Shown: positions 50,219 through 59,805, numbered from the stretch's first letter. The stretch: DNA of 64,000 nucleotides from WHSV01 sp050694055 (GCA_050694055.1 JBOGWX010000124.1:43971-107970), one strand, 5' to 3'. Numbers and translations: made by a program. The notes: a model not told the origin generated them from the letters alone.

Positions 50219-52294
50219 TCATGCGTCGGGGATCGTGTCTTTCAGCGTCTCCGGCCGTGTCGATGTTCGCCGCTCGATCGGCGCACGGTTGCCGAAGCTG
50301 TGTGGGAGCCCGCGTGCCAGTGGTGGCGTCGAGGGAATCCATAGGCAAAACGTCGAACCGAGATGGTCGGACCGCTCGAGCCACAGACGCCCCCCGATCA
50401 CGCCCGCCATCTTGCGGCAGATGTAAAGGCCCAGCCCGGTGCCTCCGACCGATCGAGTCGACGTCTGGTCCACCTGGTAGAAGCGCTCGAAGATCTTCTC
50501 ATGGAGGGCGCCCGGCACACCACGGCCCTCATCGACGATCGAAACCAGAACACCGTCACTCTGACGAACGCCGCGCAATGTTATCCGCGACTCGTCGGGG
50601 GAGTACTTGATGGCATTGTCGATCAGGTTGCTGATGATCTCGTAGATCTTGCCCTCGTCGGTCTTGATGAGAGGCATTCCCTCCTCGAAGTCGAGGTCGA
50701 GAAGGTGGTCGGAGCGTTGGCGCCCTTCCTCGATGATCTGGCGCGCGAGGTGGGGGAGCGACACGGTCGAGATGGATGGGCGCACATCTTGTGACTCGAG
50801 ACGCGAGACCTCGAGCAGATCCTCGATCAGCAGCCGTAGACGCTCGCCTTGACGCTCGATGGTCTTCAGGAACTGGTGCTCTTCATCTTTCGTAAAGGTG
50901 ACATTGGGACGAAGCAGTGTCTTCGCGTAGCCCAGGATCGAGGTCAGTGGAGTCCGTAACTCGTGCGAGACGGACGCAACGAAGTCGTCCTTGATCATGT
51001 TCATCTCCGTCAGGTGGGCCAGGGATTCCTCGAGGCGGCCGACGAGCCGGGCGTTTTCCAGCGACACGCTTGCATGGTTGGCAAGGGTCTGGAAGAGCCT
51101 CTTGTCCTCGGAGTCGAAGGTGCTGACATCGCCGAAGCGGTTTCCGACAAGCATGGTCCCGACGACCTCGTCCTCCCCGAACAACGGCGCCACGATCGCA
51201 TCCCGTATGTCGCTCGCTTCGAAGTACTCACGGATACGATCGTTGCGGATCGGCCGGGCGAACAGAACCGCCTCCCGCTCCGACGCGACGCGCGCCCAGA
51301 CCCCCTCTCGGGGATCGAGCTGCACCGGAATCAGCGATTGCTCGTGATCTCCCGGCCCCGAGGTCGAGCGAAGTGCCGGTTCTCCCTCTGCGGATGGAAA
51401 GAGAGTGATGCTCGCCACCTCGGCTCTGAACATGCGGCGAGCCTGTTCCAGCAGGGCGCTGCTCGCAGATTCGACCTGCAAGGTGCGGTTCAGCAGCCGC
51501 GTCGATTCGTAGAGCGACTCGAGGCTGTGGTGTTTCTCGCTCTGCAGGGTGTAGGCGCGGTAGGCGACGAACATCAGACCGACGGGGACGACCAGAAGCC
51601 ACGCCGCCATCGGCTCGAGCCAGAGCACCGTCACCACGGCGAGGGCGATGCTGGTATTCGTGGCGGTGATGATGACCAGGTAGCGCAGTGTCTGTGCGAA
51701 ACCGGCCGGCCGTCGCCCGTCCGCGAGCCACATGGCGGCGGCGATCGCCAGTCCGCTGCCGATCGAGGCCACCAGTGTGCCGGCCAGGGCACCGCCCCAG
51801 GCAAGGGGGCCGATGGGATCGCCCTCGCCCACGACGCCGTGAAAGATCAAGGCCGCGAGCGAGGTACCGAGGGCAAAGTGGCTCATGTTGAAGGACAACT
51901 TGAGCGGCGACTGCTTGCGATGGAGGACGAGCGCGACGGCCGATCCAACGAGCTGCGCCACCACCAGCTCCCACGGGCTCGCGAAGAAGAAGCCGAGCAC
52001 GAGGGGAACCTCGCTCAGCGAGAAGGAGTGCGCATCGCGCCGGAACTGCAGGTGGATCACGAAGATCTCGGCCAGGCAGAACAGCGGTGCCAGGGCCCAC
52101 CATGGGACGCGCACGGGGCTGTCGACCAGTGGCTTCATGTCTGCGACGACGAACGCCAAGAGCGCACAGCTCGCTGCGGCCATCACGGCCGTCAGAAGCC
52201 AGACGCGTGCGGCCCCCGCCGGAGGAGTCGAGGGCGCCTGGGACTCGCCGCGGTCTTCCGCGCCGGCCGTTGTGGTTGAGGAGCTCACGACCAT
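50219..52294 (-). CDS. Membrane sensor histidine kinase with GAF domain
   Basis: A 691-aa kinase. The N-terminal ~235 residues hold about seven hydrophobic helices of a MASE-like integral sensor. A GAF domain follows (about 275-430, including REAVLFARPIRNDRIREYFEA and VVGTMLVGNRFG), then HisKA with DFVASVSHELRTPLTSILGY and HATPase (NLIDNAIKYS, DEGRGVPG, GGTGLGLYICRKM). No response regulator is adjacent, so it is an orphan here. It is divergent from the aldehyde dehydrogenase gene. Confidence 0.93.
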   Translation of the reverse strand: MVVSSSTTTAGAEDRGESQAPSTPPAGAARVWLLTAVMAAASCALLAFVVADMKPLVDSPVRVPWWALAPLFCLAEIFVIHLQFRRDAHSFSLSEVPLVLGFFFASPWELVVAQLVGSAVALVLHRKQSPLKLSFNMSHFALGTSLAALIFHGVVGEGDPIGPLAWGGALAGTLVASIGSGLAIAAAMWLADGRRPAGFAQTLRYLVIITATNTSIALAVVTVLWLEPMAAWLLVVPVGLMFVAYRAYTLQSEKHHSLESLYESTRLLNRTLQVESASSALLEQARRMFRAEVASITLFPSAEGEPALRSTSGPGDHEQSLIPVQLDPREGVWARVASEREAVLFARPIRNDRIREYFEASDIRDAIVAPLFGEDEVVGTMLVGNRFGDVSTFDSEDKRLFQTLANHASVSLENARLVGRLEESLAHLTEMNMIKDDFVASVSHELRTPLTSILGYAKTLLRPNVTFTKDEEHQFLKTIERQGERLRLLIEDLLEVSRLESQDVRPSISTVSLPHLARQIIEEGRQRSDHLLDLDFEEGMPLIKTDEGKIYEIISNLIDNAIKYSPDESRITLRGVRQSDGVLVSIVDEGRGVPGALHEKIFERFYQVDQTSTRSVGGTGLGLYICRKMAGVIGGRLWLERSDHLGSTFCLWIPSTPPLARGLPHSFGNRAPIERRTSTRPETLKDTIPDA

Positions 52295-52457
52295 CCAAAG
52301 TCACCCGGTTCGCCCGGCTTGGCAATGACTATTTTGTCACTAGTCAGCCTGAGCTACCTTCCGGTGATCCTCCGGAACTAGGAAAACGAGGTGTGGGTCG
52401 CACCAGGCGCGCGACGGGTCCGCTCTGGGAGGCGCATTAAGCTGTGCCTTCAAGGGA

Positions 52458-52481
52458 CGGCGATAAGAGCGGCGATAAGAG
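52458..52481 (+). repeat. Short tandem repeat upstream of the aldehyde dehydrogenase gene
   Basis: CGGCGATAAGAG occurs twice in tandem, followed by the partial copy CTAAGAGC. It ends 28 nt before the start codon at 52510. It may be slippage-prone or a regulator site; nothing further can be said. Confidence 0.55.
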
Positions 52482-52509
52482 CTAAGAGCAATGGCTGAGG
52501 AGGCCTGCA

Positions 52510-53991
52510 ATGGCGCAAGTCGAACTACTTGCCGAGGTAACGAAATTCATCGAGCGCCCGCCCAGGATGACGGTCGGCGGAGCGGCCGTGGACGCGCAGT
52601 CGGGCCGGACCTTCGAGGTTGTCGATCCCTCGACCGGCGAGAAAATCACCGAGGTTCCGCGCGGCAGCGCCGAGGATGTGGACGCGGCGGTTGCGGCGGC
52701 CCGGGCGTCCTTCGACGATCGACGCTGGAGCGGGCTGCGACCGGGCAAGCGCACCGACGTGCTCTACAAGGTCGGGGAGCTGATCAAGCGCAACACTCCC
52801 GAGCTGGCCCAGCTCGAGGCCATCGACTCGGGGAAGCCCGTCAACGTCGCCTCCGGCGAGATGTGGGCGGCGGGAGAGGCGTTCCGCTACTACTCCGGCT
52901 GGCCGACCAAGGTCTACGGCGAGACGAACCCGAGCGACGACAACATGTTCGTCTACTCGCTGCGCGAGCCACTCGGTGTCTGCGGGGGGATCATCCCCTG
53001 GAACTTCCCCCTGATCATGGCCGCGTGGAAGATCGCCCCGGCGCTTGCGTTCGGCAATTCCGTGGTGCTCAAGCCCGCCGAGCAGGCCCCGCTCACCGCC
53101 CTGCGCCTGGGCGAGCTGTGCCTCGAGGCCGGCGTCCCCGAGGGTGTGGTCAACATCGTGACGGGCTTCGGACAAGAGGCGGGCGCCGCTCTGGCCGCGC
53201 ACGACGACGTGGACAAGATCACCTTCACCGGATCGACCGAGGTCGGGCGGAAGATCCTCTCGGCTTCGACCGGCAACCTGAAACGGACGACGCTCGAGCT
53301 GGGCGGGAAGTCACCGAACATCGTCTTTGCCGACGCCAACCTGAGGCGGGCGTCGAAGGGATCGATGCTGGGAGTCTTCGTCAACTCGGGACAAGTGTGC
53401 ACCGCCGGCACCCGCATCCTGGTCGAGAAGTCGGTTCACGATGAGTTCGTCGAGTCCCTGGTCGGCGCCACGCAGTCGATGAAGCTGGGCCCGGCGCTCG
53501 ACGATGCCACCGGCATGGGTCCGGTCGTGTCGGCCGAGCAGCTCGAGCGAGTCACCGGATACATCGACGTCGGTCGCTCCGAGGGGGCCGAGCTCGTAAC
53601 CGGCGGCGAGCGTGCCACCGACCTGGGCGCTGGTTACTTCGTCCAACCCACGATCTTCGCCGGCGTCCGCAACGACATGCGGATCGCGCAGGAGGAGATC
53701 TTCGGACCCGTGGCGGCGGTCATCGAGGTGGCCGACGTCGACGAGGCCATCGCGGTGGCCAACGACACCATGTACGGCCTCGCCTCCGCCGTGTGGACCG
53801 GCGACGTCTCGAAAGCCCACCGGGTAGCGCGCGGCATCCAGGCCGGCACGGTGTGGGTGAACACCGCCGGTCTCTACGATCCCGGAGTCAGCTTCGGCGG
53901 CTACAAGCAATCAGGTTTCGGCCGCGAGCTCGGCAAGCACTCCATGGAGGGCTACACGCAGACGAAGTCCGTGTGGGTGAACCTGCGCTAG
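52510..53991 (+). CDS. Aldehyde dehydrogenase
   Basis: NAD(P)-dependent oxidation of an aldehyde to the acid. The 493-aa protein has CGGIIPWNFPLIMAAWKIAPALA, the cofactor loop FTGSTEVGR, the general base Glu263 (LELGGKSPN) and the nucleophile Cys297 (SGQVCTAGTR), plus EEIFGPVAAV and FGGYKQSGFGRELG near the end. This is close to the betaine/phenylacetaldehyde class by pattern. The paa genes 4-8 kb away make phenylacetaldehyde a conceivable substrate, but that is speculation. It follows a strong GAGGAGG. Confidence 0.94.
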   Translation: MAQVELLAEVTKFIERPPRMTVGGAAVDAQSGRTFEVVDPSTGEKITEVPRGSAEDVDAAVAAARASFDDRRWSGLRPGKRTDVLYKVGELIKRNTPELAQLEAIDSGKPVNVASGEMWAAGEAFRYYSGWPTKVYGETNPSDDNMFVYSLREPLGVCGGIIPWNFPLIMAAWKIAPALAFGNSVVLKPAEQAPLTALRLGELCLEAGVPEGVVNIVTGFGQEAGAALAAHDDVDKITFTGSTEVGRKILSASTGNLKRTTLELGGKSPNIVFADANLRRASKGSMLGVFVNSGQVCTAGTRILVEKSVHDEFVESLVGATQSMKLGPALDDATGMGPVVSAEQLERVTGYIDVGRSEGAELVTGGERATDLGAGYFVQPTIFAGVRNDMRIAQEEIFGPVAAVIEVADVDEAIAVANDTMYGLASAVWTGDVSKAHRVARGIQAGTVWVNTAGLYDPGVSFGGYKQSGFGRELGKHSMEGYTQTKSVWVNLR

Positions 53992-54013
53992 AGGCCCCCG
54001 CCGCCGGTTAGCG

Positions 54014-54280
54014 TTAGCCCGTAGAGAAGCCCTCGAGGCCCTCGGGTTCTTCCTCGCTCACCTCGACCGCATCGACGTCGGCGTAAGAGGGACCCGAGCG
54101 GCACCATTCGATCACCGCATCCACGGCCTCGGGTTCGCCCTCGAGGATGATCCCCACGGTGCCGTCGGGCAGGTTCGCGGCCGCACCGGCGACGCCGTGT
54201 TCCTGCGCGATGCGCCTGCAGGAGTCACGAAAGAAGACTCCCTGAACGCGGCCCCGCACCACGACCCGTCGCCTGACCAT
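54014..54280 (-). CDS. Acylphosphatase
   Basis: An 88-aa enzyme hydrolysing carboxyl-phosphate bonds. The signature RGRVQGVFFRDSCRRIA contains the catalytic Arg18, and NLPDGTVGIILEGE contains the catalytic Asn36. The ferredoxin-like fold is complete, ending in an acidic C-terminus. ATG 54280 starts 5 nt after the HesB-like gene stop, so the pair is probably co-transcribed. Confidence 0.93.
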   Translation of the reverse strand: MVRRRVVVRGRVQGVFFRDSCRRIAQEHGVAGAAANLPDGTVGIILEGEPEAVDAVIEWCRSGPSYADVDAVEVSEEEPEGLEGFSTG

Positions 54281-54285
54281 CGGCG

Positions 54286-54573
54286 TCACTCGGCAGGACG
54301 CACGACGATCATCTCGTGCTGGGGCTCGACCGCCACGACCGCGTCGGGGATGGCTTCGGTCACGCCCGGATCGACGAAGAGACGAAGCTCCGCGGCCTCC
54401 ACCGTCGTCTCTCCTTCGAGAGGGCCGTCCGCGAGCTCGATCTGGATGTCCAGGCCCCCACCGAGCCCGTGAGCGGCACGCAGGCGCACCCCGCCCACGG
54501 TGGGATCGACCCGGCCGAGCTCGAGCGACCGCCTCAGCACGTCGACGGCTTCCTCGGTTACCTGTATGGGCAC
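54286..54573 (-). CDS. HesB/IscA-like fold protein lacking the cysteines
   Basis: A 95-aa protein following the A-type Fe-S carrier pattern: PIQVTEEAVDVLRRSLEL, VGGVRLRAAHGLGGGLDIQIEL, VEAAELRLFVDPGV and a final strand EPQHEMIVVRPAE. IscA proteins hold iron or clusters with one Cys in the GGCSG loop and a C-terminal CGC; here the loop reads GLGGG and there is no Cys at all, so cluster binding by the usual ligands is impossible. GTG 54573 is chosen because AGGAG precedes it. Confidence 0.68.
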   Translation of the reverse strand: MPIQVTEEAVDVLRRSLELGRVDPTVGGVRLRAAHGLGGGLDIQIELADGPLEGETTVEAAELRLFVDPGVTEAIPDAVVAVEPQHEMIVVRPAE

Positions 54574-54713
54574 AAGATCGCTCCTGGATCGGGGGGCCGG
54601 CATGATTTTCGGTCACCGAGCGTAACGCCGGCCCCAGAGGGGGTGGACCGGCCCCTGCGGCCCCTGCGGCCGTAGGCATAGTCCGAAGGTTCTATCGCTC
54701 CCCCAGCTCTCGG

Positions 54714-57700
54714 GTGACCTTCGAGTTCAAGGGCGACTCGAGGACCACCGATAACCAGGAGGAACCGCCTCGTGCGCGCGGGAGAAGGGGGCCGGGAGAA
54801 CTGGTGCTGGATTCGAGAATAGGGAGCCGGATGGGCGAGGCCGAGGCGCGCCTCGACTCGTACCGTCGTCTGGCCGACGTCTTCCACCACGTGCTCTCGG
54901 AGCAGAGCCTCGGCGCGCTACTGGAGCGCATCGCCGACACGCTCATGGATCTGCTCCACTACGACACCTTGATCATCTACGAGGCGGACGAAGCCCGGCA
55001 GGTCCTCGTTCCGGTCCTCGCGCGCGATCAATACGCCGACGAGATCATGCAGGACAGGGCGCCGTTCGGGCGAGGGATCACCGGCTACGCGGTTCGGCAT
55101 CGGGAGGCGGTGCTGGCCAATCATGCGCACCTCGATCCAAGGGTCCAGGTCATCCCGGGCACCCCTCTTGATCCGGAGTCGTTCATCAGCATCCCCCTCC
55201 TCACCAAGGGAGCGCTCAAAGGTGCCTTGAACATCTACCGTCAGGGCGAGGAAGTCGTGTTCAGTCCCGAGGAGTTCGAGATAGCGAAGCGATTCGGCGA
55301 CGCGGCAGCGCTGGCCATCGACAACGCGCATCGACGGGCCGAGCTAGAGCTGGCCGCTCAGACCGACTCGTTGACAAACCTCTACAACCACCGTCACTTC
55401 CACGAGCGACTGCGCGCCGAGCTCAACCGAGCGAGCCGCAAACACGACTCTTGCGCGCTTCTGGTTGCAGACATCGACGACTTCAAGAAGGTCAACGACG
55501 TCTTCGGTCACGCCACGGGCGACGCCGTACTGGTTGCCATCGCTGAACTTCTGCGCGCGACCGTGCGCGTGTCGGATGTCGCGTGTCGTGTGGGCGGCGA
55601 GGAGTTCGCCGTGATCCTGCCGTCGTGCGACGCGGGGGATGCACTCGGACTTGCAGCGCGCATCAACCAGAAGCTCGAGTCGATGAACTTCGAACCGGCG
55701 GGAAGGATCACCGTGTCGATTGGGGTGGCTCAAGGACCCGACCACGCGGCGAACCCGCGCGAGCTGGTCGCCTGCGCCGACGCGGCGATGATGACCGCCA
55801 AAGCAAGGGGTAAGAACCGTACGGTCATCTTCGAAGAGGGAGCGGGCGAGCGACCCGGAGAGCCGCCTAGGAACCGCGACGTTCGATCGATCGCTCACCT
55901 CAAGATGCTGCAGAGCCTTGCCGGCAAACTGAACCGTCTGAACGACGTGAGGCAGATCGGCGGCACCATCGCCAACGAGCTGAGAACCCTCATCGACTAC
56001 CACTCCTGTCGCGTCTATCTCGCCGAGGGTCAGGAGCTCCTGCCCATTGCCTTCAAAGGGGAGGTTCTCGATTCCCCCGGGGACGTCGAGAAATGGAAGG
56101 TCAAGATCGGAGAGGGGGTCACGGGTCGCGTGGCTCAGACCGGGCGTCCGCTGCTGGTCCCGAATGCGCTCGACTGCGAGTGGGCGGTACAGGTTCCGGG
56201 GACGACCGACATCGAGGAGTCGCTGGTGGCGGTCCCGCTGAACTACGGGGCGCGAGTCATCGGCGCGGTCATCATCTCCAAGTTGGGCCGGGGGCAATTC
56301 GACGAAGACGACGTGCGACTGCTGGAGGTGCTGGCCGGTCACGCTGCCGTTGCTCTCGAGAACGCCCGTCTCTACGAACACCAGAGACTCGAGGCCGAGC
56401 ATGCCACGGCACTCCTCGAGTTCGCGGACACCGTTTCCATGGCTCCCAGTGAGTACGTCGTTGGGAACGAGATCGTCAAGGTGGCAAGCCGTGTCATGGA
56501 AGCTCGCCAGTCCGCGCTGTGGCTCTACGACGAGCGGACCGATTACTACGTGTGCGTTGCGCATCACGGATTCATAGGGGATCGCTCGGCGGAGCCGGCG
56601 ATTCGTACGCGCCTCCCTCGGGAACAGGGCGATCGTTTCCTCAGGGGACGCAAAGAGCCCTTTGTCGTTCCGATCTCCGAAGTCCAACGAGACCTTCCCC
56701 TTCCGGCCAACTTCGCGTGGCGGACGTTGGCCGTGGGACCCCTTCACGGTGTCCGGGGGTGGATCAGCGTTCGACACCCCGACCCGGACGGTTCGCATTT
56801 CGCCGAGGACCGTATGCGGCTTCTCGCCGGCCTCTCATATCAGGCCTCCACCGCGCTGCAGAAGGCGATCCTGTACCGCGACCAGAGGGAGAGCGCCGAG
56901 ATCGCCAACGCGCTGCTGGACGTCAGTCGTGAACTCGCGACGGCCGAGGACATGGACGAGATCCTCAACCGCACGGTCGAGCTTGCCGCCCGCATCCTGG
57001 GCTCACCGCGCACGACCGTGTGGGTGCCCGACGGGGTGAGCGGCGATCTCGTCTCCGGGGCAGAGTTCGGTTACGAGGGCCGCGAGCTGGTTCGGGTAAC
57101 CGGACTGCGCTGGCCGCTGGAAACGGCCCGCCCTCTGTTGCTCTCGGACGAACCCTTCGCGGCCGGCTCGAGTGACCTGGTGTCCCGGATGGGTTTGGAT
57201 TTCGACCTCGTGCGCGGACACATGGCGGTGGCGCCACTGAAGCTCGATGGTGGAGGAGTGGGGGCGATCGTCGTGGGGGCCCCGGCGCTGGGCGACTACG
57301 AGTTCTCCGAGCGCAAGATGAAATTGCTGGCGGGCATCGCTCATCAGGCGCGCCTGGCCATCAATAACGCTCACACCTTTCAGAGTCTCGAACGCACCTT
57401 CATCTCGACCGTCGAAGCACTCGCGAACGCGCTGGAGGCGAAGGACGAATACACGTCATCGCATGCTCGGTGGATTACCGACATGGCGCTCGAGGTCGGC
57501 GATGTGCTCGGACTCGAGCCGAGCAGGATGAAGAACCTCGAGCTGGGCGCGCTCTTTCACGACATTGGAAAGATCGGAATCCCCACCGACATTCTTTGCA
57601 AGGAGGGACCGCTCAACGACGAGGAGTGGGCGATCATTCGCACGCATCCCGAACTGGGAGAGAAGATCTTGGCTCCGATCGACTTTCTCGCGGAGGTGCG

Positions 57701-57971
57701 ACCCATCGTTCGGGCCTGTCACGAGCACTGGGACGGACGCGGTTATCCGGACGGCCTGCGCGCCGAAGTCATCCCGCTGGAGGCACGGATCATTCTCGTG
57801 GTCGATGCCTTTCATGCGATGACGAGCGATCGTCCCTACCGCGCGCGCCTGAGCCCTGAGGAGGCCTGCAGGCGCCTAAAAGAGGCGAGTGGCACGGAGT
57901 TCGACCCCCAGGTCGTCGACGCGATGATCCACCTCGCGGACGTGCGGCCCGACCTGACCCTGGTCGACTGA
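54714..57971 (+). CDS. Multi-GAF protein with GGDEF and HD-GYP domains
   Basis: A soluble c-di-GMP enzyme of up to 1085 aa. Order: GAF (about 55-210), GGDEF diguanylate cyclase (about 215-375), three further GAF-like domains (about 400-890), then a C-terminal HD-GYP phosphodiesterase. The cyclase site GGEEF (294-298) and the inhibitory RxxD site five residues before it (285-288) are intact. HD-GYP shows HDIGKIGIP and HEHWDGRGYPDG. Both making and breaking of c-di-GMP are therefore possible. Start alternatives are GTG 54714, GTG 54804 and ATG 54831; the last two have better ribosome sites. A c-di-GMP riboswitch lies at 37914. Confidence 0.94.
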   Translation: MTFEFKGDSRTTDNQEEPPRARGRRGPGELVLDSRIGSRMGEAEARLDSYRRLADVFHHVLSEQSLGALLERIADTLMDLLHYDTLIIYEADEARQVLVPVLARDQYADEIMQDRAPFGRGITGYAVRHREAVLANHAHLDPRVQVIPGTPLDPESFISIPLLTKGALKGALNIYRQGEEVVFSPEEFEIAKRFGDAAALAIDNAHRRAELELAAQTDSLTNLYNHRHFHERLRAELNRASRKHDSCALLVADIDDFKKVNDVFGHATGDAVLVAIAELLRATVRVSDVACRVGGEEFAVILPSCDAGDALGLAARINQKLESMNFEPAGRITVSIGVAQGPDHAANPRELVACADAAMMTAKARGKNRTVIFEEGAGERPGEPPRNRDVRSIAHLKMLQSLAGKLNRLNDVRQIGGTIANELRTLIDYHSCRVYLAEGQELLPIAFKGEVLDSPGDVEKWKVKIGEGVTGRVAQTGRPLLVPNALDCEWAVQVPGTTDIEESLVAVPLNYGARVIGAVIISKLGRGQFDEDDVRLLEVLAGHAAVALENARLYEHQRLEAEHATALLEFADTVSMAPSEYVVGNEIVKVASRVMEARQSALWLYDERTDYYVCVAHHGFIGDRSAEPAIRTRLPREQGDRFLRGRKEPFVVPISEVQRDLPLPANFAWRTLAVGPLHGVRGWISVRHPDPDGSHFAEDRMRLLAGLSYQASTALQKAILYRDQRESAEIANALLDVSRELATAEDMDEILNRTVELAARILGSPRTTVWVPDGVSGDLVSGAEFGYEGRELVRVTGLRWPLETARPLLLSDEPFAAGSSDLVSRMGLDFDLVRGHMAVAPLKLDGGGVGAIVVGAPALGDYEFSERKMKLLAGIAHQARLAINNAHTFQSLERTFISTVEALANALEAKDEYTSSHARWITDMALEVGDVLGLEPSRMKNLELGALFHDIGKIGIPTDILCKEGPLNDEEWAIIRTHPELGEKILAPIDFLAEVRPIVRACHEHWDGRGYPDGLRAEVIPLEARIILVVDAFHAMTSDRPYRARLSPEEACRRLKEASGTEFDPQVVDAMIHLADVRPDLTLVD

Positions 57972-57980
57972 CTCGACGAG

Positions 57981-58481
57981 TCAGACCGGTTTGAACTGCT
58001 CGAAGGGCTGGCGGCAGCTCTCGCAGTAGTACAGCGCGCGGCAGGGGGTGGGCCCGAAGGGGTTCTCATTGCGCGTGTCCGTGCTCCCGCAGAAGGGGCA
58101 CTCCGCCTTGGTCGGGAGGCCGATGTCGGTGATGAGAACCGGGCCCTTGCCGGTGGGCGGCGCGAGGCCGAACTGCTTGAGCTTGGCCCTGCCCTCCTCG
58201 GTGATTCGGTCGGTGGTCCAGGGCGGGTCGAAGGTCGTGTCGACGACCACGGAATCGACGTCGGCTACCGTGGCAACCGCGTCGCTCACGTCCTGCTTGA
58301 TGACGGGGATTGCGGGACAGCCGGTGAAGGTCGGCAGCACTGTGACCTGCACCAGGGACCCGTCCACGTCGACGCGTTTGATCATGCCCATGTCCACTAC
58401 CGAGACGGCCGGAATCTCAGGGTCCTGCACGGTGGCAAGGGCTTCCCAGACGGCCAGCTCGATGATTGTCGCGGCACTCAT
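57981..58481 (-). CDS. paaD: Phenylacetyl-CoA epoxidase subunit PaaD
   Basis: A 166-aa protein of the phenylacetate pathway: an N-terminal DUF59/MIP18 domain (VQDPEIPAVSVVDMGMIKRVDV, TFTGCPAIPVI with its conserved Cys) and a C-terminal zinc ribbon (CPFCGS...CRALYYCESCRQPFEQFKP). PaaD-type proteins help mature the di-iron epoxidase. It is last in the operon; ATG 58481 overlaps the paaC stop by one base. It converges on the GGDEF gene. Confidence 0.93.
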   Translation of the reverse strand: MSAATIIELAVWEALATVQDPEIPAVSVVDMGMIKRVDVDGSLVQVTVLPTFTGCPAIPVIKQDVSDAVATVADVDSVVVDTTFDPPWTTDRITEEGRAKLKQFGLAPPTGKGPVLITDIGLPTKAECPFCGSTDTRNENPFGPTPCRALYYCESCRQPFEQFKPV

Positions 58482-59320
58482 TACCAGGTTGCTCCCGGAT
58501 GCTCTCTATAGGTCTTGGTCATATCGCCCCACAACTGCTCGAAGTCCTCCGTGTGATCGCCGGTGCGACCGCCGGCTCCCGTCGAGCGCGGTGGCTCCGC
58601 GGCGTCACTCTCGGCCGAGGTGATCAGATCGCCCGACGAGGAGGCCACGAACTCGGCCGATTCGTCTAGGCCGGCGCGCACCTCGGTCGGCAGGCCAAGG
58701 TCGTCGAGCGTGCTGCCGGCCCGCTCCACGAAGGTCGCCTTGAGCTTCGACGAGGGGATCGGGAGCCAGCCTTCTTCGACCGCCTCGTCCTCTAGCTCGA
58801 TCGGCTCGAAGAGGCCGACCGCCTCGGCAAACGCGCCGGACAGGCCCGCCTCGAGACGGCTTCGACCCTCGACTGGTCCATGCGCGACGCGCGTGATCCA
58901 CATCTCCGCATGGATCAAGTGGTAGCGCTCCTCTCGGCGCATCTTCGTCGCTAGTTGTGCAAGTTCGCTATTTGCGCTCTGCTCGAGCGCGGTCAGGCGA
59001 ATATCGTCGGCCGTGTCGTAGAGCCAGTGGCGCGCCAGGGTGTAGGCCCAGTCGCCATTCGGACGCTCGCAAATAATTGCGTTGCGGTACTCCTCGATGG
59101 CGCGTCCCAATGCTATGCGGTCGTGGTCGTCGTCCGTGAGTCTGGCAAGCAACATGAAGTAGTTGGCTGCATGACCGATCTCGTCCTGGGCGATCGAGCT
59201 GAAGGCGACGTCCTCTTCGATGTGAGGAGCGAAGCCGGTCCACTCGGAGTGCCGGTGACCGAGCACGAGCTCGTCGTCTCCGTAGGCGAGCAGCAACGAG
59301 GTGAGTGACTTGCTCGTCAT
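58481..59320 (-). CDS. paaC: Phenylacetyl-CoA epoxidase structural subunit PaaC
   Basis: A 279-aa non-catalytic ferritin-like partner of PaaA. Family blocks: LLLAYGDDELVLGHRHSEWTGFAPHIEEDVAFSSIAQDEIGHA, RNAIICERPNGDWAYTLARHWLYD and REERYHLIHAEMWI. The C-terminus is extended with an acidic, Gly/Ser-rich segment before the final DFEQLWGDMTKTYREHPGATW. It overlaps paaB by 4 nt. Confidence 0.95.
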   Translation of the reverse strand: MTSKSLTSLLLAYGDDELVLGHRHSEWTGFAPHIEEDVAFSSIAQDEIGHAANYFMLLARLTDDDHDRIALGRAIEEYRNAIICERPNGDWAYTLARHWLYDTADDIRLTALEQSANSELAQLATKMRREERYHLIHAEMWITRVAHGPVEGRSRLEAGLSGAFAEAVGLFEPIELEDEAVEEGWLPIPSSKLKATFVERAGSTLDDLGLPTEVRAGLDESAEFVASSSGDLITSAESDAAEPPRSTGAGGRTGDHTEDFEQLWGDMTKTYREHPGATW

Positions 59321-59625
59321 GACGCGTCCCGCTCGGCCACGATCTCCCTGGCCCGGGCACGAGCCTTCTCGCGTTTGGTAACGACATCGCGGTAGGCCTC
59401 GGGAAAGCGGTAGCTCTTGTCGGCGGCGATCTCGAGCAGGCTCTCGTCCGAGAAGGAGTGGATGTCCGAACGCCGGGTCACCCAGAGGTGCTCACCCTCG
59501 CGCCGCCGGAGGAAACACTCCTTGGCCATGATGAGAGCCATCTCGGAGTCCGGAGCGATGACGCTCCCCGCGTGATGAAAGGGATCCTTGTGCCCCGACC
59601 TCTTGAACACTTCATAGATTTCCAT
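59317..59625 (-). CDS. paaB: Phenylacetyl-CoA epoxidase subunit PaaB
   Basis: A 102-aa bridging subunit of the epoxidase complex: YEVFKRSGHKDPFHHAGSVIAPDSEMALIMAKECFLRR, EHLWVTRRSDI and the RFPEAYRDVVTKREKAR tail. Its start is preceded by AGGAGAAGAG. It is separated from paaA by an unusual 180-nt gap although both lie on the same strand. Confidence 0.94.
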   Translation of the reverse strand: MEIYEVFKRSGHKDPFHHAGSVIAPDSEMALIMAKECFLRRREGEHLWVTRRSDIHSFSDESLLEIAADKSYRFPEAYRDVVTKREKARARAREIVAERDAS

Positions 59626-59805
59626 CTCTTCTCCTCTAGAGATTGCAGTACATGTTGCACCCGAGCGTCGGCGAAACAGGGAGTGAGGGGGGCGCCGGCG
59701 GAGCGCCGCCTCCGCAGAGGCCCGCGCCGAAGGTGCCGGCCTGGGTTAACCGAGGACCGCAAGCGAGCCGGCGCTCCCGTAGCGACCGGCGACCGTAGCG
59801 ACCGA
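59626..59805. other. 180-nt structured spacer between paaA and paaB
   Basis: The paaA-paaB spacer is GC-rich with repeats: CGTAGCGACCG occurs twice in tandem, separated by five bases, and GGCGCCGGCGGAGCGCC can fold. No credible gene is present. It looks like an inserted repeat element, but no second copy is in the window. Confidence 0.45.

Noticed and set aside
52326..52346. TGACTA...TAGTCA inverted repeat between the sensor kinase and aldehyde dehydrogenase genes as an operator
   Set aside because: The arms are only six bases and no regulator is adjacent; chance occurrence is plausible.
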